A stretch of DNA of 40,000 nucleotides from Epithemia pelagica (taxonomy: Eukaryota > Bacillariophyta > Bacillariophyceae > Surirellales > Surirellaceae). Positions 26,180-35,237 of this stretch are shown here, piece after piece. The position numbers and the translations under genes were made by a program. Below the pieces are notes generated by a model. That model did no database searches, had not been told where the DNA came from, and was given only the letters and a program-made list of their open reading frames with translations. Each line of letters opens with the position of its first letter. The stretch's first letter is position 1. The DNA is taken from the NCBI GenBank assembly GCA_946965045.2, contig OX459761.1, positions 24,001 to 64,000 of the forward strand, written 5' to 3'.

Positions 26180-26428
26180 TTTAATTTAATTTTTTCTATA
26201 TTTTATATATTTAATTAAAGTTTAAATAATAATTGGAGAAATCTCTAACCTAATAATACGTAATTAAGTTTGAAGTATTAATAACATTGTTAATATTTCT
26301 TATGTAGACAAAATTTAGCAAATTTTTTAGACTAGTGAAAACAATCTACTAATATTAATTAGTTTATTTTCTACTCAAAAATAAAAAAAAGTAGCGTTAC
26401 TATTAAAAAAAAAGTTTGGAGAACTGTT
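26180..26428. other. Divergent spacer between dnaK and rpl3
   Basis: This 249-base stretch must hold promoters for dnaK on one side and the long ribosomal cluster on the other. TAGACA at 26325 region and AT-rich hexamers occur, but no pair matches the -35/-10 consensus convincingly. No gene is seen. Confidence 0.5.
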
Positions 26429-27052
26429 GTGACTATAGGTTTATTAGGAAATAAAATTGGGATGACTCAAATTTTTGATGAATCTGGCAATGTTATTCCA
26501 GTTACAATTTTAAAAGTGGGTCCTTGTGTTGTTACACAAATAAAAACTCAGTTAAATGATGGATATGATTCCATTCAAGTTGGATATGGTAATACTTCAG
26601 ATAAAAAATTAACTCAACCAGAATTAGGACATTTAAAAAAATATAATCTTCAGCCTTTGAGATATTTAAAAGAATTTAGAGTTCAAAATCATCAGGATTT
26701 TGAAATTGGTCAAATTTTAAATGTGGACTCTTTCTCATTAGGTCAACTGGTAAATATTCGAGGAAAAAGTATAGGTAAAGGTTTTTCGGGTTTACAAAAA
26801 CGTTATAATTTTTCTCGAGGTCCTATGACTCATGGTTCAAAAAATCATCGAGCACCTGGTTCAATTGGTATGGGTACTACTCCTGGACGTGTTTTGCCTG
26901 GGAAAAAAATGGCGGGTCAATTAGGTAATAAAATTGCGACCATTCAAAAACTGAAAATTGTTCAGATAAATTGCCAAGAAAATATTCTAGTTGTAAAAGG
27001 ATCTGTCCCAGGGAAACCTGGAAATTTAGTAAGTATTGTTCCCTCAGAATAA
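26429..27052 (+). CDS. rpl3: 50S ribosomal protein L3
   Basis: First gene of the ribosomal cluster. The start is GTG at 26429, preceded by TTTGGAGAAC; the product then begins with [17 protein letters not shown], the universal L3 start. The 207-residue protein has the loop that reaches the peptidyl transferase centre ([20 protein letters not shown]). Length is normal. Confidence 0.97.
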   Translation: MTIGLLGNKIGMTQIFDESGNVIPVTILKVGPCVVTQIKTQLNDGYDSIQVGYGNTSDKKLTQPELGHLKKYNLQPLRYLKEFRVQNHQDFEIGQILNVDSFSLGQLVNIRGKSIGKGFSGLQKRYNFSRGPMTHGSKNHRAPGSIGMGTTPGRVLPGKKMAGQLGNKIATIQKLKIVQINCQENILVVKGSVPGKPGNLVSIVPSE

Positions 27053-27084
27053 AATAACCAAAATTATAAAGAAATTAGTAAAGT

Positions 27085-27732
27085 ATGACAGTTCAAAAGT
27101 TTATAACATATACTCCATTTGATATAGATGGAAATAAATTAGATATTAATCACGAACTAACGTTAAATGTCTCAGATACAGCAGGGAATTATTTATTACA
27201 TAGAGATCTTATAAGACATTCTAGTTCTCAACGACAAGGAACTGTTTCAACTAAAACTAGAAGTGAAGTTCGCGGTGGGGGTCGAAAACCTTGGAAACAA
27301 AAAGGAACGGGACGAGCTCGAGCAGGTTCAAATCGTTCACCTTTATGGAAAGGTGGGGGTGTTATTTTTGGTCCAAAACCAAAAAAAATTTTCTTAAAAG
27401 TTAATAAGAAAGAACGACAATTAGCTTTGAGAACTTTACTATATAACAAAAAAAGTAACATTCTAATTATTGAGAATTTAGAAACTGAACTAATTGAACC
27501 AAAAACAAACAGTTTTTTAAAAATCTGTCAAAATTGTTCGATTAATTTGGATCAAAAAGTATTAGTTATTGTTTCAAAAAAAACAATGCCATTAAAATTA
27601 TCAACACAAAATTTAAAAAATGTTGAACTAATTTCTGCATCAAATTTAAATACGTTTAGCTTATTAAAAGCAAACCAAATAATATTAACACCATTAGCAA
27701 TAAATGATATAAAGGAGATTTATTGTGACTAA
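27085..27732 (+). CDS. rpl4: 50S ribosomal protein L4
   Basis: The 215-residue protein contains the exit-tunnel loop [20 protein letters not shown] followed by [20 protein letters not shown], diagnostic for L4. The C-terminus runs eight bases into rpl23, whose GTG lies within the codons for the last residues IYCD. In bacteria L4 can also control its own operon; nothing here shows that. Confidence 0.97.
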   Translation: MTVQKFITYTPFDIDGNKLDINHELTLNVSDTAGNYLLHRDLIRHSSSQRQGTVSTKTRSEVRGGGRKPWKQKGTGRARAGSNRSPLWKGGGVIFGPKPKKIFLKVNKKERQLALRTLLYNKKSNILIIENLETELIEPKTNSFLKICQNCSINLDQKVLVIVSKKTMPLKLSTQNLKNVELISASNLNTFSLLKANQIILTPLAINDIKEIYCD

Positions 27733-28033
27733 TTCTTCTGATTTCACTACTAGTAATGCGCAAATTATTAAATATCCAATTATTACAGATAAAGCTACAA
27801 GACTTCTACAAAATAATCAGTACAGCTTTATTGTCGATCGTTATTCAGATAAAATTAAAATTAAAAATGTAATTGAATATTTATTTAATGTAAAAGTTAT
27901 TAAAGTTAATACATGTCGTCTTCCACGCAAGCAAAAGCGTGTTGGTAAATATATTGGATGGAAACCACAATATAAAAAAGCAATTGTGACTTTATCTGAA
28001 GGCGATGTAATAAACTTATTTACCGATAGTTAA
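27725..28033 (+). CDS. rpl23: 50S ribosomal protein L23
   Basis: The 102-residue protein starts at GTG (27725), overlapping rpl4, with AAAGGAG about seven bases upstream inside rpl4. [20 protein letters not shown] and the later [20 protein letters not shown] are typical of L23, which lies at the tunnel exit and binds chaperones and signal recognition particle. Confidence 0.96.
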   Translation: MTNSSDFTTSNAQIIKYPIITDKATRLLQNNQYSFIVDRYSDKIKIKNVIEYLFNVKVIKVNTCRLPRKQKRVGKYIGWKPQYKKAIVTLSEGDVINLFTDS

Positions 28034-28055
28034 GAAATAAAAAATAATTTAGTTT

Positions 28056-28883
28056 ATGAGTATTCGTCTTTATAAATCGTATACACCTGGCACAAGAAAT
28101 CGTGCTTTATCAAGTTTTAGTGAGATTACAAAAGGGAAACCTGAAAAAAGTTTAATAAAAAAAAATCATCGTAAAAAAGGGAGAAATAACCGAGGGGTTA
28201 TTACAATTCGACATCGTGGTGGTGGTCATAAAAGGCTTTATCGAATTATTGATTTTAAACGACAAAAATATGGTATTCAAGGAGTTGTTGCTGCAATCGA
28301 ATATGATCCAAATAGAAATGCTCGAATTGCTTTAATTCATTATCTTGATGGAGAAAAGCGTTATATCTTACAACCAAAAAACTTAAATGTTGGTGATAGT
28401 ATTCTTTCTGGTTCTGGATCACCGTTAAACATTGGAAATTCCTTACCATTAGAACAAATTCCATTAGGTACATCAGTTCATAATATCGAGTTAATTCCAA
28501 ATCGAGGTGGTCAAATTGTTCGTGCTGGTGGAACGTCAGCTAAAATTCTAGCAAAAGAAGGAAATTATATAACATTACGATTACCTTCTAAAGAAATTCG
28601 ATTAGTACGTAAAGAATGCTTCGCTACAATTGGTGAAGTTAGCAATAATGATGCTTTTTTAGTTCAAAGTGGAAAAGCTGGAAGAACACGTTGGTTAGGT
28701 CGTCGTCCGGTAGTTCGAGGATCCGTAATGAATCCATGTGATCATCCTCATGGTGGTGGTGAAGGAAGAGCTCCAATTGGTCGAACACGTCCATTAACAC
28801 CTTGGGGAAAACCTGCTTTAGGAATGAAAACAAGAAAACGAAAAAAATTAAGCGATGCATATATTCTTCGTCGTCGTTCTTAA
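28056..28883 (+). CDS. rpl2: 50S ribosomal protein L2
   Basis: The 275-residue product has [34 protein letters not shown] and the universally conserved [19 protein letters not shown] in the last fifth, needed for peptidyl transfer. No intron is present, unlike many land-plant copies. It follows rpl23 by 22 bases. Confidence 0.98.
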   Translation: MSIRLYKSYTPGTRNRALSSFSEITKGKPEKSLIKKNHRKKGRNNRGVITIRHRGGGHKRLYRIIDFKRQKYGIQGVVAAIEYDPNRNARIALIHYLDGEKRYILQPKNLNVGDSILSGSGSPLNIGNSLPLEQIPLGTSVHNIELIPNRGGQIVRAGGTSAKILAKEGNYITLRLPSKEIRLVRKECFATIGEVSNNDAFLVQSGKAGRTRWLGRRPVVRGSVMNPCDHPHGGGEGRAPIGRTRPLTPWGKPALGMKTRKRKKLSDAYILRRRS

Positions 28884-28918
28884 TTATACTAAAATAAGTA
28901 CTCAAAAAATTTATTAAG

Positions 28919-29197
28919 ATGCCAAGATCATTAAAAAAAAGCCCGTTTGTTGCTTATCATTTATTAAAAAAAATTAATCAAATGAATAAGGCTGATAAAA
29001 AAGATACAATTACAACTTGGTCTCGTGCTTCCACTATTTTACCTAGTATGGTTGGTTTTACCATTGCTGTTTACAATGGAAAACAGCATGTACCAGTTTT
29101 TATTTCGGATCAATTCGTAGGCCATAAATTAGGAGAGTTTGTATCAACAAGAAATTTTAAAACACATATTAAAGCTGATAGAAAATCAAAACGCTAG
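28919..29197 (+). CDS. rps19: 30S ribosomal protein S19
   Basis: The 92-residue protein starts [20 protein letters not shown] and has [20 protein letters not shown] and [16 protein letters not shown], typical of S19 in the 30S head. The following ORF starts 12 bases later. Confidence 0.98.
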   Translation: MPRSLKKSPFVAYHLLKKINQMNKADKKDTITTWSRASTILPSMVGFTIAVYNGKQHVPVFISDQFVGHKLGEFVSTRNFKTHIKADRKSKR

Positions 29198-29209
29198 ATA
29201 AAAGAACTA

Positions 29210-29731
29210 ATGCAGCCTAATCTATATGAAGATCGATATGAAGAATTCTCAATAGAAAAAGAAAAAAAAAAAGAAAAAACATCAGTAATTCTCCCAAGTG
29301 AAGGAAAACCACTTAAGTATCCCAATTCTAATGAGATTCTATCGCCATCTAAAAGATTTCAAATAAAATCTAAAACATTTCAAATAAAATATGAAAAGAA
29401 GCTGTCATTAATAGCTAAACTCGTTTTAAATAGTTTTCAAAATAAATATATCTATTATGCGATTGATGATATTTTATATTTATTTGAATTAAATAAAAAT
29501 GAACGCGAAAATCTCTTAGCAATTTTATATTCTCCGATTCTTTCATTACAGAATAATTATTCAGTTAATTTTTTTGATATTTGGGTAAAGGAAATTTATA
29601 TTGATGAAATTTCTAAAAAGAATAAATTTCTTTTCACAGATTCTCTAACTTCGAATCAATTCAGTTATATAACAATTAAACTTTTTTATAAAACTCCATT
29701 ACCATTGAAAAAACAAAAATTATTATGGTAA
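29210..29731 (+). CDS. ycf88: Ycf88-like protein, lineage-specific ORF in the ribosomal cluster
   Basis: A 173-residue, lysine-rich soluble protein set between rps19 and rpl22, a junction that is uninterrupted in bacteria. From memory diatom plastids carry ycf88 at this place; the call rests on position and general character, not on a motif I can verify. Residues 1-25 are highly charged and encoded by a long run of A and G around 29258-29280. An approximate internal repeat FQIKSK / FQIKYE lies at about residues 50-62. The C-terminal half (FFDIWVKEIYIDEISKKNKF, then KLFYKTPLPLKKQK) looks best conserved. Function is unknown. Confidence 0.6.
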   Translation: MQPNLYEDRYEEFSIEKEKKKEKTSVILPSEGKPLKYPNSNEILSPSKRFQIKSKTFQIKYEKKLSLIAKLVLNSFQNKYIYYAIDDILYLFELNKNERENLLAILYSPILSLQNNYSVNFFDIWVKEIYIDEISKKNKFLFTDSLTSNQFSYITIKLFYKTPLPLKKQKLLW

Positions 29732-29831
29732 TCCAATTAATAGACTAGAAATATTAGTTAAGAAGTGTAAAAAAATTGAAATTTGAACCTACCAATTTAA
29801 TAATCGAAATTTAGAAATAATTACTTAATTT

Positions 29832-30179
29832 ATGTCAAATACTCAAGCTGTTAAAGCAGTAGCAAAATATATTCGAATGTCCCCTCACAAGATTCGACGA
29901 GTTTTAGATCAAATCCGTGGACGTTCTTATCAAGAAGCATTAATGATATTAGAATTTTTACCTTATGATGCTAGTGGACCTATTTGGCAAGTTGTTCATT
30001 CTGCAGCAGCAAATGCAAAACATAATTATGGACTAGATAAGAAAAAGCTAATCATTGATCAAGTTTTTGCTAATGAAGGTCCCAAATTAAAACGGATTCG
30101 TCCCCGTGCACAAGGAAGAGCATATAAAATTTTAAAACCAACCTGTCATATTACAGTGGTTATGAAAGAAGTTACTTAA
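29832..30179 (+). CDS. rpl22: 50S ribosomal protein L22
   Basis: The 115-residue product has [20 protein letters not shown] at the start and the tunnel-lining hairpin region [20 protein letters not shown] near the end. It follows a 100-base spacer after the ycf88-like ORF, the widest gap in this part of the cluster. Confidence 0.97.
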   Translation: MSNTQAVKAVAKYIRMSPHKIRRVLDQIRGRSYQEALMILEFLPYDASGPIWQVVHSAAANAKHNYGLDKKKLIIDQVFANEGPKLKRIRPRAQGRAYKILKPTCHITVVMKEVT

Positions 30180-30205
30180 AAAAATAATAGTGAAGGATTA
30201 ATTAT

Positions 30206-30850
30206 ATGGGTCAGAAAACACATCCTTTAGGATTTCGATTAGGTATTACACAGGATCATAAGTCGACATGGTATGCGAATTTAAATCAATATGCTAATAT
30301 TTTAAAAGAGGATGATCAAATTCGAACTTATATCGATACAATTTCAAAACTAAATAGTATTGCAAATGTTAAGATAGACCGAAACGGATTAAATGATCAA
30401 ATTCAATTAAATATTGAAACTGGAAAACCAGGAATTTTAGTAGGTGATCTTGGAAGCGGACTGGAAAACCTTTTAAATAATATTAAAAAACTATTACCTT
30501 CAAATCGACAAGTAACAATTAATGTTTTAGAAATTGAAAAAGTTGATTTAAATGCAAGTTTATTAGCTGATTTAGTAGCAGAACAATTAGAAAAACGAAT
30601 TGCTTTTCGAAGAGCTATCAGGGAAGCATTACAACGCGCACAAAAACAAAATGTTAATGGTATTAAGATTCAAGTTTCAGGACGTTTAAATGGAGCTGAG
30701 ATTGCCCGAAGTGAGTGGATTCGAGAAGGTCGTGTTCCTTTACAAACACTTCGAGCTGATATTGATTATGCTACAACAGAAGCCAATACAATTTATGGTG
30801 TATTAGGAATTAAAGTTTGGTTGTTTAGAAGTGAAATTTTATCGAAATAA
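30206..30850 (+). CDS. rps3: 30S ribosomal protein S3
   Basis: The 214-residue protein starts [20 protein letters not shown], carries a KH-type RNA-binding domain in its first half and the conserved [20 protein letters not shown] and [15 protein letters not shown] in its second. It forms part of the mRNA entry site. GAAGGA lies about ten bases before the ATG. Confidence 0.98.
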   Translation: MGQKTHPLGFRLGITQDHKSTWYANLNQYANILKEDDQIRTYIDTISKLNSIANVKIDRNGLNDQIQLNIETGKPGILVGDLGSGLENLLNNIKKLLPSNRQVTINVLEIEKVDLNASLLADLVAEQLEKRIAFRRAIREALQRAQKQNVNGIKIQVSGRLNGAEIARSEWIREGRVPLQTLRADIDYATTEANTIYGVLGIKVWLFRSEILSK

Positions 30851-30905
30851 CAAAGAAATGGTTTCGGTAAAAAGAAAAATTATAAGTTTATTAAATTAAC
30901 TAGTT

Positions 30906-31322
30906 ATGTTAACTCCAAAAAGAACAAAATATCGAAAATATCATCGTGGTCGTATGCGAGGTACAAAAACTCGTGGAAATGAAGTTTGTTTTGGCAACTT
31001 TGGCCTACAAGCATTAGAACCGAGTTGGATTACATCAAGACAAATTGAAGCTGCGCGTCGAACAATCACTAGATATACAAAACGTGGTGCAAAATTATGG
31101 ATTAGGATTTTTCCTGATAAAACTGTTACTGCTAGGGCTGCAGAATCAAGAATGGGTTCAGGTAAAGGTGCTGTTGATTATTGGGTAGCTGTTGTGAAAC
31201 CTGGAACAATTTTATTTGAAATTGGTCGAGTTCCCCAAGAAGTTGCGCAAGCAGCTTTTAAATTAGCATCATATAAGTTGCCAATTAAAACAAAATTTAT
31301 TATTAAAGATAATATAAGTTAA
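30906..31322 (+). CDS. rpl16: 50S ribosomal protein L16
   Basis: The 138-residue protein starts [19 protein letters not shown] and contains [20 protein letters not shown] and [13 protein letters not shown], standard L16 features near the tRNA A and P sites. No intron is present. rpl29 starts four bases after the stop. Confidence 0.98.
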   Translation: MLTPKRTKYRKYHRGRMRGTKTRGNEVCFGNFGLQALEPSWITSRQIEAARRTITRYTKRGAKLWIRIFPDKTVTARAAESRMGSGKGAVDYWVAVVKPGTILFEIGRVPQEVAQAAFKLASYKLPIKTKFIIKDNIS

Positions 31323-31326
31323 AAAT

Positions 31327-31560
31327 ATGGGTCTAGCTAAGTTTACTGAAATTGCTTCGCTTTCAAATAATGAAATTTCAGAAGCAATTCTTGAAGCCGA
31401 AACTGAATTATTTAATCTTCGATTTAGACAAGCAACAAGACAAAGTTTTAAATCACATCAAATAAAGAATACAAAACGCCGTTTAGCTCAACTGAAAACA
31501 CTTTTAACATCAAGATTACAAAATCTTGAACAAGAAGATAATAATTTAATTTCAAATTGA
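31327..31560 (+). CDS. rpl29: 50S ribosomal protein L29
   Basis: A 77-residue helical hairpin protein: LSNNEISEAILEAETELFNL followed by RFRQATRQSFKSHQIKNTKR and a lysine/glutamate tail. The order rpl16-rpl29-rps17 supports the call. Confidence 0.94.
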   Translation: MGLAKFTEIASLSNNEISEAILEAETELFNLRFRQATRQSFKSHQIKNTKRRLAQLKTLLTSRLQNLEQEDNNLISN

Positions 31561-31584
31561 TAAAAAATAATTAAGGAGTTGAAA

Positions 31585-31839
31585 ATGCCAGTAAAACAAG
31601 AAATTGGTATTGTAATCAGCAATAAGATGGCAAAAACTATTGTAGTAAAAATTGAAAATAGATATCCACATCCAATCTATTCAAAAACATTAATTAAAAC
31701 AAAGAAATACGTAGCTCATGATGCATTAGAAGAATGTAATATTGGTGATCAAGTTTTAGTGCAAGAATGTCGTCCATTAAGCAAACGGAAACGCTGGAAA
31801 TTGATTAAGATTCTTTCAAAATCATCGTTAATAAATTAA
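31585..31839 (+). CDS. rps17: 30S ribosomal protein S17
   Basis: The frame is open from a TTG at 31579, but AAGGAG at 31573-31578 fits the ATG at 31585, giving [20 protein letters not shown] and an 84-residue S17. [20 protein letters not shown] and [16 protein letters not shown] complete the OB-fold signature. Confidence 0.96.
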   Translation: MPVKQEIGIVISNKMAKTIVVKIENRYPHPIYSKTLIKTKKYVAHDALEECNIGDQVLVQECRPLSKRKRWKLIKILSKSSLIN

Positions 31840-31850
31840 ATGATATTTTT

Positions 31851-32216
31851 ATGATTTATCCTCAAACAATGTTAACAGTAGCAGATAATACTGGTGCTAA
31901 AAAAGTTATGTGTATTCGGGTATTAGGCGGAAACAAAAAGTATGCCCAAATTGGTGATACAATTATTGCCGTAGTTAAAGAAGCTATTCCAAATATGCCT
32001 GTCAAACGATCTGATGTAGTCAGAGCAATTATTGTTAGAACTACAAAAAGTATTCGTCGAAAAGATGGAATGTATATTCGATTTGATGATAATGCAGCTG
32101 TAGTTGTAAACATGGAAAATAACCCTCGAGGAACTCGTGTTTTTGGTCCAGTTGCAAGGGAAATTCGTGATAAAAATTACTCAAAAATTGTCTCATTAGC
32201 ACCGGAGGTTTTGTAA
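31851..32216 (+). CDS. rpl14: 50S ribosomal protein L14
   Basis: The 121-residue product starts [20 protein letters not shown] and has [19 protein letters not shown] and [10 protein letters not shown]-type sequence ([19 protein letters not shown]). It ends SLAPEVL with a TAA whose last A is followed directly by the rpl24 ATG. Confidence 0.98.
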   Translation: MIYPQTMLTVADNTGAKKVMCIRVLGGNKKYAQIGDTIIAVVKEAIPNMPVKRSDVVRAIIVRTTKSIRRKDGMYIRFDDNAAVVVNMENNPRGTRVFGPVAREIRDKNYSKIVSLAPEVL

Positions 32217-32465
32217 ATGGGAAAACAAAAAAAATTACATGTAAAAGTTGGTAATTTTGTAACAATTATATCTGGTTTTCATAAAAATGAAACTGGAGAA
32301 ATTATTAAAGTCAACAAAAAAACTGGGAAAGTAGTAGTAAAGGGAATTAATTTTAAGTTTAAACATATTAAACCCAATACTGAAAATGAAGTTGGTGAAA
32401 TTAAACAATTTGAAGCACCTATTCACCATTCAAATGTCAAATTAAATTTAAAAGAAATATCTTAA
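32217..32465 (+). CDS. rpl24: 50S ribosomal protein L24
   Basis: The 82-residue product has the KOW motif KVGNFVTIISGFHKNETGEI and GINFKFKHIKPN. There is no gap after rpl14; CCGGAGG about ten bases upstream, inside rpl14, is its ribosome site. This arrangement implies translation close behind L14. Confidence 0.96.
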   Translation: MGKQKKLHVKVGNFVTIISGFHKNETGEIIKVNKKTGKVVVKGINFKFKHIKPNTENEVGEIKQFEAPIHHSNVKLNLKEIS

Positions 32466-32466
32466 T

Positions 32467-33183
32467 ATGCTAAACCAACATTCGTTAGAAGAAATTGCTG
32501 ATATTCATAATCTTCTTTGCGATATCAAAAAAGAATATGAAGAAGGAATTAAACCTATCTTAATGAAAAAGAGTTCAAATTTATTTAAAAATCCTCATAC
32601 GGTACCGAAATTAAAAAAAATTCAAATTAACCGTGGTCTTGGTGCTGCGGCTCAGAATACTAATATTTTAAAAAAAAATATTGAAGAATTTGAAAAAATT
32701 ACTGGTCAAAAACCTTTGATAACAAAAGCAAAAAAAGCAATTGCAGGGTTTAAAATTCGTGAGGATATGGAATTAGGTTTAAGTGTAACATTACGCGGTG
32801 AAAAAATGTATGCATTCTTGACTAAATTGTTATTCTTCACATTTGCCCAAATTCGTGATTTTCGTGGTTTATCATTAAGAAGTTTTGATAAAGCCGGAAA
32901 CTATACTTTAGGTTTAAAAGAACAATTAATATTTCCTGAAATTGAGTATGATGACGTTGATCAAGTTCAAGGTTTTACAATTACAATTGTTCTCGAGCAT
33001 GGTTCACCAAAATATAGATCTAATTCAATTGATAAAATTTTAAATGGAATGATTTTATTTAAATTTTTACGATTTCCATTAAATGATTGTGGTTATTATG
33101 ACAAATATGAATCCTTTTCAGATGTAAATAGAGCATGGGATAAAAAACGTCATTTAAAACGAAAACGTTGGTCACAAGAATAG
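32467..33183 (+). CDS. rpl5: 50S ribosomal protein L5
   Basis: A 238-residue L5, about 60 longer than the bacterial protein because of an N-terminal extension (about residues 1-48, including MLNQHSLEEIADIHNLLCDI). The core shows KIQINRGLGAAAQNTN, KKAIAGFKIREDMELGLSVT, and FRGLSLRSFDKAGNYTLGLK, which binds 5S rRNA. Its ATG lies two bases after rpl24. The basic end HLKRKRWSQE is also an addition. Extended plastid L5 proteins are known in diatoms. Confidence 0.96.
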   Translation: MLNQHSLEEIADIHNLLCDIKKEYEEGIKPILMKKSSNLFKNPHTVPKLKKIQINRGLGAAAQNTNILKKNIEEFEKITGQKPLITKAKKAIAGFKIREDMELGLSVTLRGEKMYAFLTKLLFFTFAQIRDFRGLSLRSFDKAGNYTLGLKEQLIFPEIEYDDVDQVQGFTITIVLEHGSPKYRSNSIDKILNGMILFKFLRFPLNDCGYYDKYESFSDVNRAWDKKRHLKRKRWSQE

Positions 33184-33222
33184 AAATAAAAAAAGTATTA
33201 TCGAAAATCTAAGGAGAGAATT

Positions 33223-33621
33223 GTGGTAAATGATACTATTTCAGATATGTTAACACGAATTCGAAATGCTAGTATGGTAAAACATCAAATTGTTCAAGTT
33301 CCTTTAACAAAAATGTCACTTGCAATTTCGAAAATATTAAAAGAAGAAGGATTTATTGAAGATTTTGAAAGTTATACCGAAAATAAAAAGAATTATCTAT
33401 TAATTTCACTTAAATATATTGGAAAATCTAGAAAATCTGTAATTTCTAAAATTCAACGAATAAGTAAACCTGGTTTGCGGATTTATGCAAATTCAAAAAA
33501 ATTGCCAAGAGTTTTAGATAATTTGGGAATTGCCATTATTTCAACATCAAAAGGAGTTATGACAAACTTGAAAGCAAAGGAACTTGGCATTGGTGGTGAA
33601 GTTTTATGTTATATTTGGTAA
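33223..33621 (+). CDS. rps8: 30S ribosomal protein S8
   Basis: The start is GTG at 33223, with AAGGAGAG about eight bases before it; the product then reads [20 protein letters not shown], the canonical S8 start. The 132 residues end [20 protein letters not shown] and VLCYIW, the conserved S8 C-terminus. Confidence 0.97.
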   Translation: MVNDTISDMLTRIRNASMVKHQIVQVPLTKMSLAISKILKEEGFIEDFESYTENKKNYLLISLKYIGKSRKSVISKIQRISKPGLRIYANSKKLPRVLDNLGIAIISTSKGVMTNLKAKELGIGGEVLCYIW

Positions 33622-33639
33622 TCATAAGGAGTTTCTAAA

Positions 33640-34176
33640 ATGTCACGTATTGGAAAATTACCTATTAATGTACCGGAGAATGTAGATATTAACTATACAA
33701 ATTCAGAAATGACTGTAAAAGGACAGTTTGGAACATTGCAAACAAAAATTCCTGATGTAATTAATATAACACATGATAACGGTGAATTAAGGGTTAGTTT
33801 AAAAGAAGACAAAAAAGATATAAAAGCATTGCATGGGTTATATCGAACATTAATAAATAATATGGTTGTAGGAGTTTCAAAACAATTTGATATAACTCTT
33901 ATTTTGAAAGGAGTTGGTTATCGAGGAGTTGTTCAAGGAAATGAACTAGTTCTAAGTTTAGGATATAGTCATCCAGTAAAAATAGAAATTCCAAAAGAAA
34001 TTTCAGTAGAAGTTGTCCAGAATACAACAATAAATATTAAATCGTGCGATAAGGAGTTATTAGGTAGGTTTGCAGCAAATATACGATCTTGGAGACAGCC
34101 TGAACCATATAAAGGGAAAGGGATTTTATATAAAGATGAACAAATTATTAGGAAAGCTGGAAAATCTGGAAAATAA
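33640..34176 (+). CDS. rpl6: 50S ribosomal protein L6
   Basis: The 178-residue protein starts MSRIGKLPINVPENVDINYT and ends with EPYKGKGILYKDEQIIRKAG, both typical of L6. Two tandem alpha/beta domains are expected. AAGGAG lies about eight bases before the ATG. Confidence 0.97.
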   Translation: MSRIGKLPINVPENVDINYTNSEMTVKGQFGTLQTKIPDVINITHDNGELRVSLKEDKKDIKALHGLYRTLINNMVVGVSKQFDITLILKGVGYRGVVQGNELVLSLGYSHPVKIEIPKEISVEVVQNTTINIKSCDKELLGRFAANIRSWRQPEPYKGKGILYKDEQIIRKAGKSGK

Positions 34177-34253
34177 TAAATTGTTAGTTATTTATTCTCA
34201 ATAATTTCAAATTAATAACGAGACTAGTTTTAGAAAAATAAAAAATTATACTT

Positions 34254-34661
34254 ATGAAATTTTCACCAAGAACTTTGTTGAAATTAAAAAACAAAAATAA
34301 AAAATTAAAACCTAGTAGATATAAAAAATTAAAACGGGAAGCATTGCGTGGACGAATTAAAGGTACAATTGAAAGACCTAGATTATCAGTCTATCGCTCA
34401 AATGAAAATATTTATGCACAAATTATTGATGACACTAATTCAAAAACATTAATTTCTTGTTCAACTCTAGATCGTTCAATCAAACTTGCACTTTCAAATG
34501 GTAGAACATGTGAAGCTTCAAGATTAATGGGAGAAAAGTTAGCTAAATTAAGTCTAAATAAAAATATTACAAAAATTGTATTTGATAGAGGTCCATATTT
34601 ATATCATGGACGAATCAAGGCACTTGCAGATGGCGCAAGAGCTGGTGGATTAGAGTTTTAA
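34254..34661 (+). CDS. rpl18: 50S ribosomal protein L18
   Basis: The 135-residue product carries a lysine-rich start and then [20 protein letters not shown], with the C-terminal [20 protein letters not shown] that binds 5S rRNA. It is somewhat longer than bacterial L18 (about 117) at its N-terminus. No later ATG fits the alignment better. Confidence 0.95.
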   Translation: MKFSPRTLLKLKNKNKKLKPSRYKKLKREALRGRIKGTIERPRLSVYRSNENIYAQIIDDTNSKTLISCSTLDRSIKLALSNGRTCEASRLMGEKLAKLSLNKNITKIVFDRGPYLYHGRIKALADGARAGGLEF

Positions 34662-34689
34662 ATTAAAATTTGGAAAGAAATATTCAACT

Positions 34690-35214
34690 ATGAGTAGTGA
34701 TTTAAAAAAAATAAATAAAAAAAACACTCGACCTAACTTCAATCCACAAGAACCTAAATTTGTGGAACGATTAATTAAAATTAGTCGGGTTTCGAAAGTA
34801 ACAAAAGGTGGTAAAAAATTAAGTTTTCGAGCAATTGTAGTTATAGGTGATGAAAATGGAAAAGTAGGTGTTGGAGTTGCAAAAGCTGATGATGTAGTTA
34901 ATGCATTTAAAAAAGCAAAAACTAATGGTAGAAAGAATTTAATTAAATTACCAATTACAAAATCTTTAAGTATTCCACATAATGTCATAGGAAATTTTGG
35001 AGCTTGTAAAGTAATTATGAGACCATCCATTGAAGGTTCAGGAGTTATTGCAGGTGGAGCTGTAAGAATTGTATTAGAAGTTGCTGGTGTTAAAAATGTC
35101 ATTGCGAAACAATTAGGGTCCAATAATTTATTAAATAATGCTCGGGCGTCGATTTGTGCTTTAGAAAATTTAACAACAAAATCTCAAGTTTTAAAAAAAC
35201 GAAATTTAGATTAA
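34690..35214 (+). CDS. rps5: 30S ribosomal protein S5
   Basis: The 174-residue protein has VERLIKISRVSKVTKGGKKL, SFRAIVVIGDENGKVGVGVA and PSIEGSGVIAGGAVRIVLEV, typical of S5, which shapes decoding accuracy. It is followed after 23 bases by the likely GTG start of secY. Confidence 0.97.
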   Translation: MSSDLKKINKKNTRPNFNPQEPKFVERLIKISRVSKVTKGGKKLSFRAIVVIGDENGKVGVGVAKADDVVNAFKKAKTNGRKNLIKLPITKSLSIPHNVIGNFGACKVIMRPSIEGSGVIAGGAVRIVLEVAGVKNVIAKQLGSNNLLNNARASICALENLTTKSQVLKKRNLD

Positions 35215-35237
35215 TTAAAATAACTAAAAATAAAGTT

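Noticed and set aside
34650-35123. Minus-strand 157-codon open frame antisense to rps5
   Set aside because: It mirrors the whole of rps5, which is clearly coding on the other strand; its translation has no recognisable motif.
35154-35237. secY starting at the ATG at 35154 inside rps5
   Set aside because: It would add 28 basic residues from an overlapping frame of rps5 and no family member is expected to have them; the GTG at 35238 fits better.
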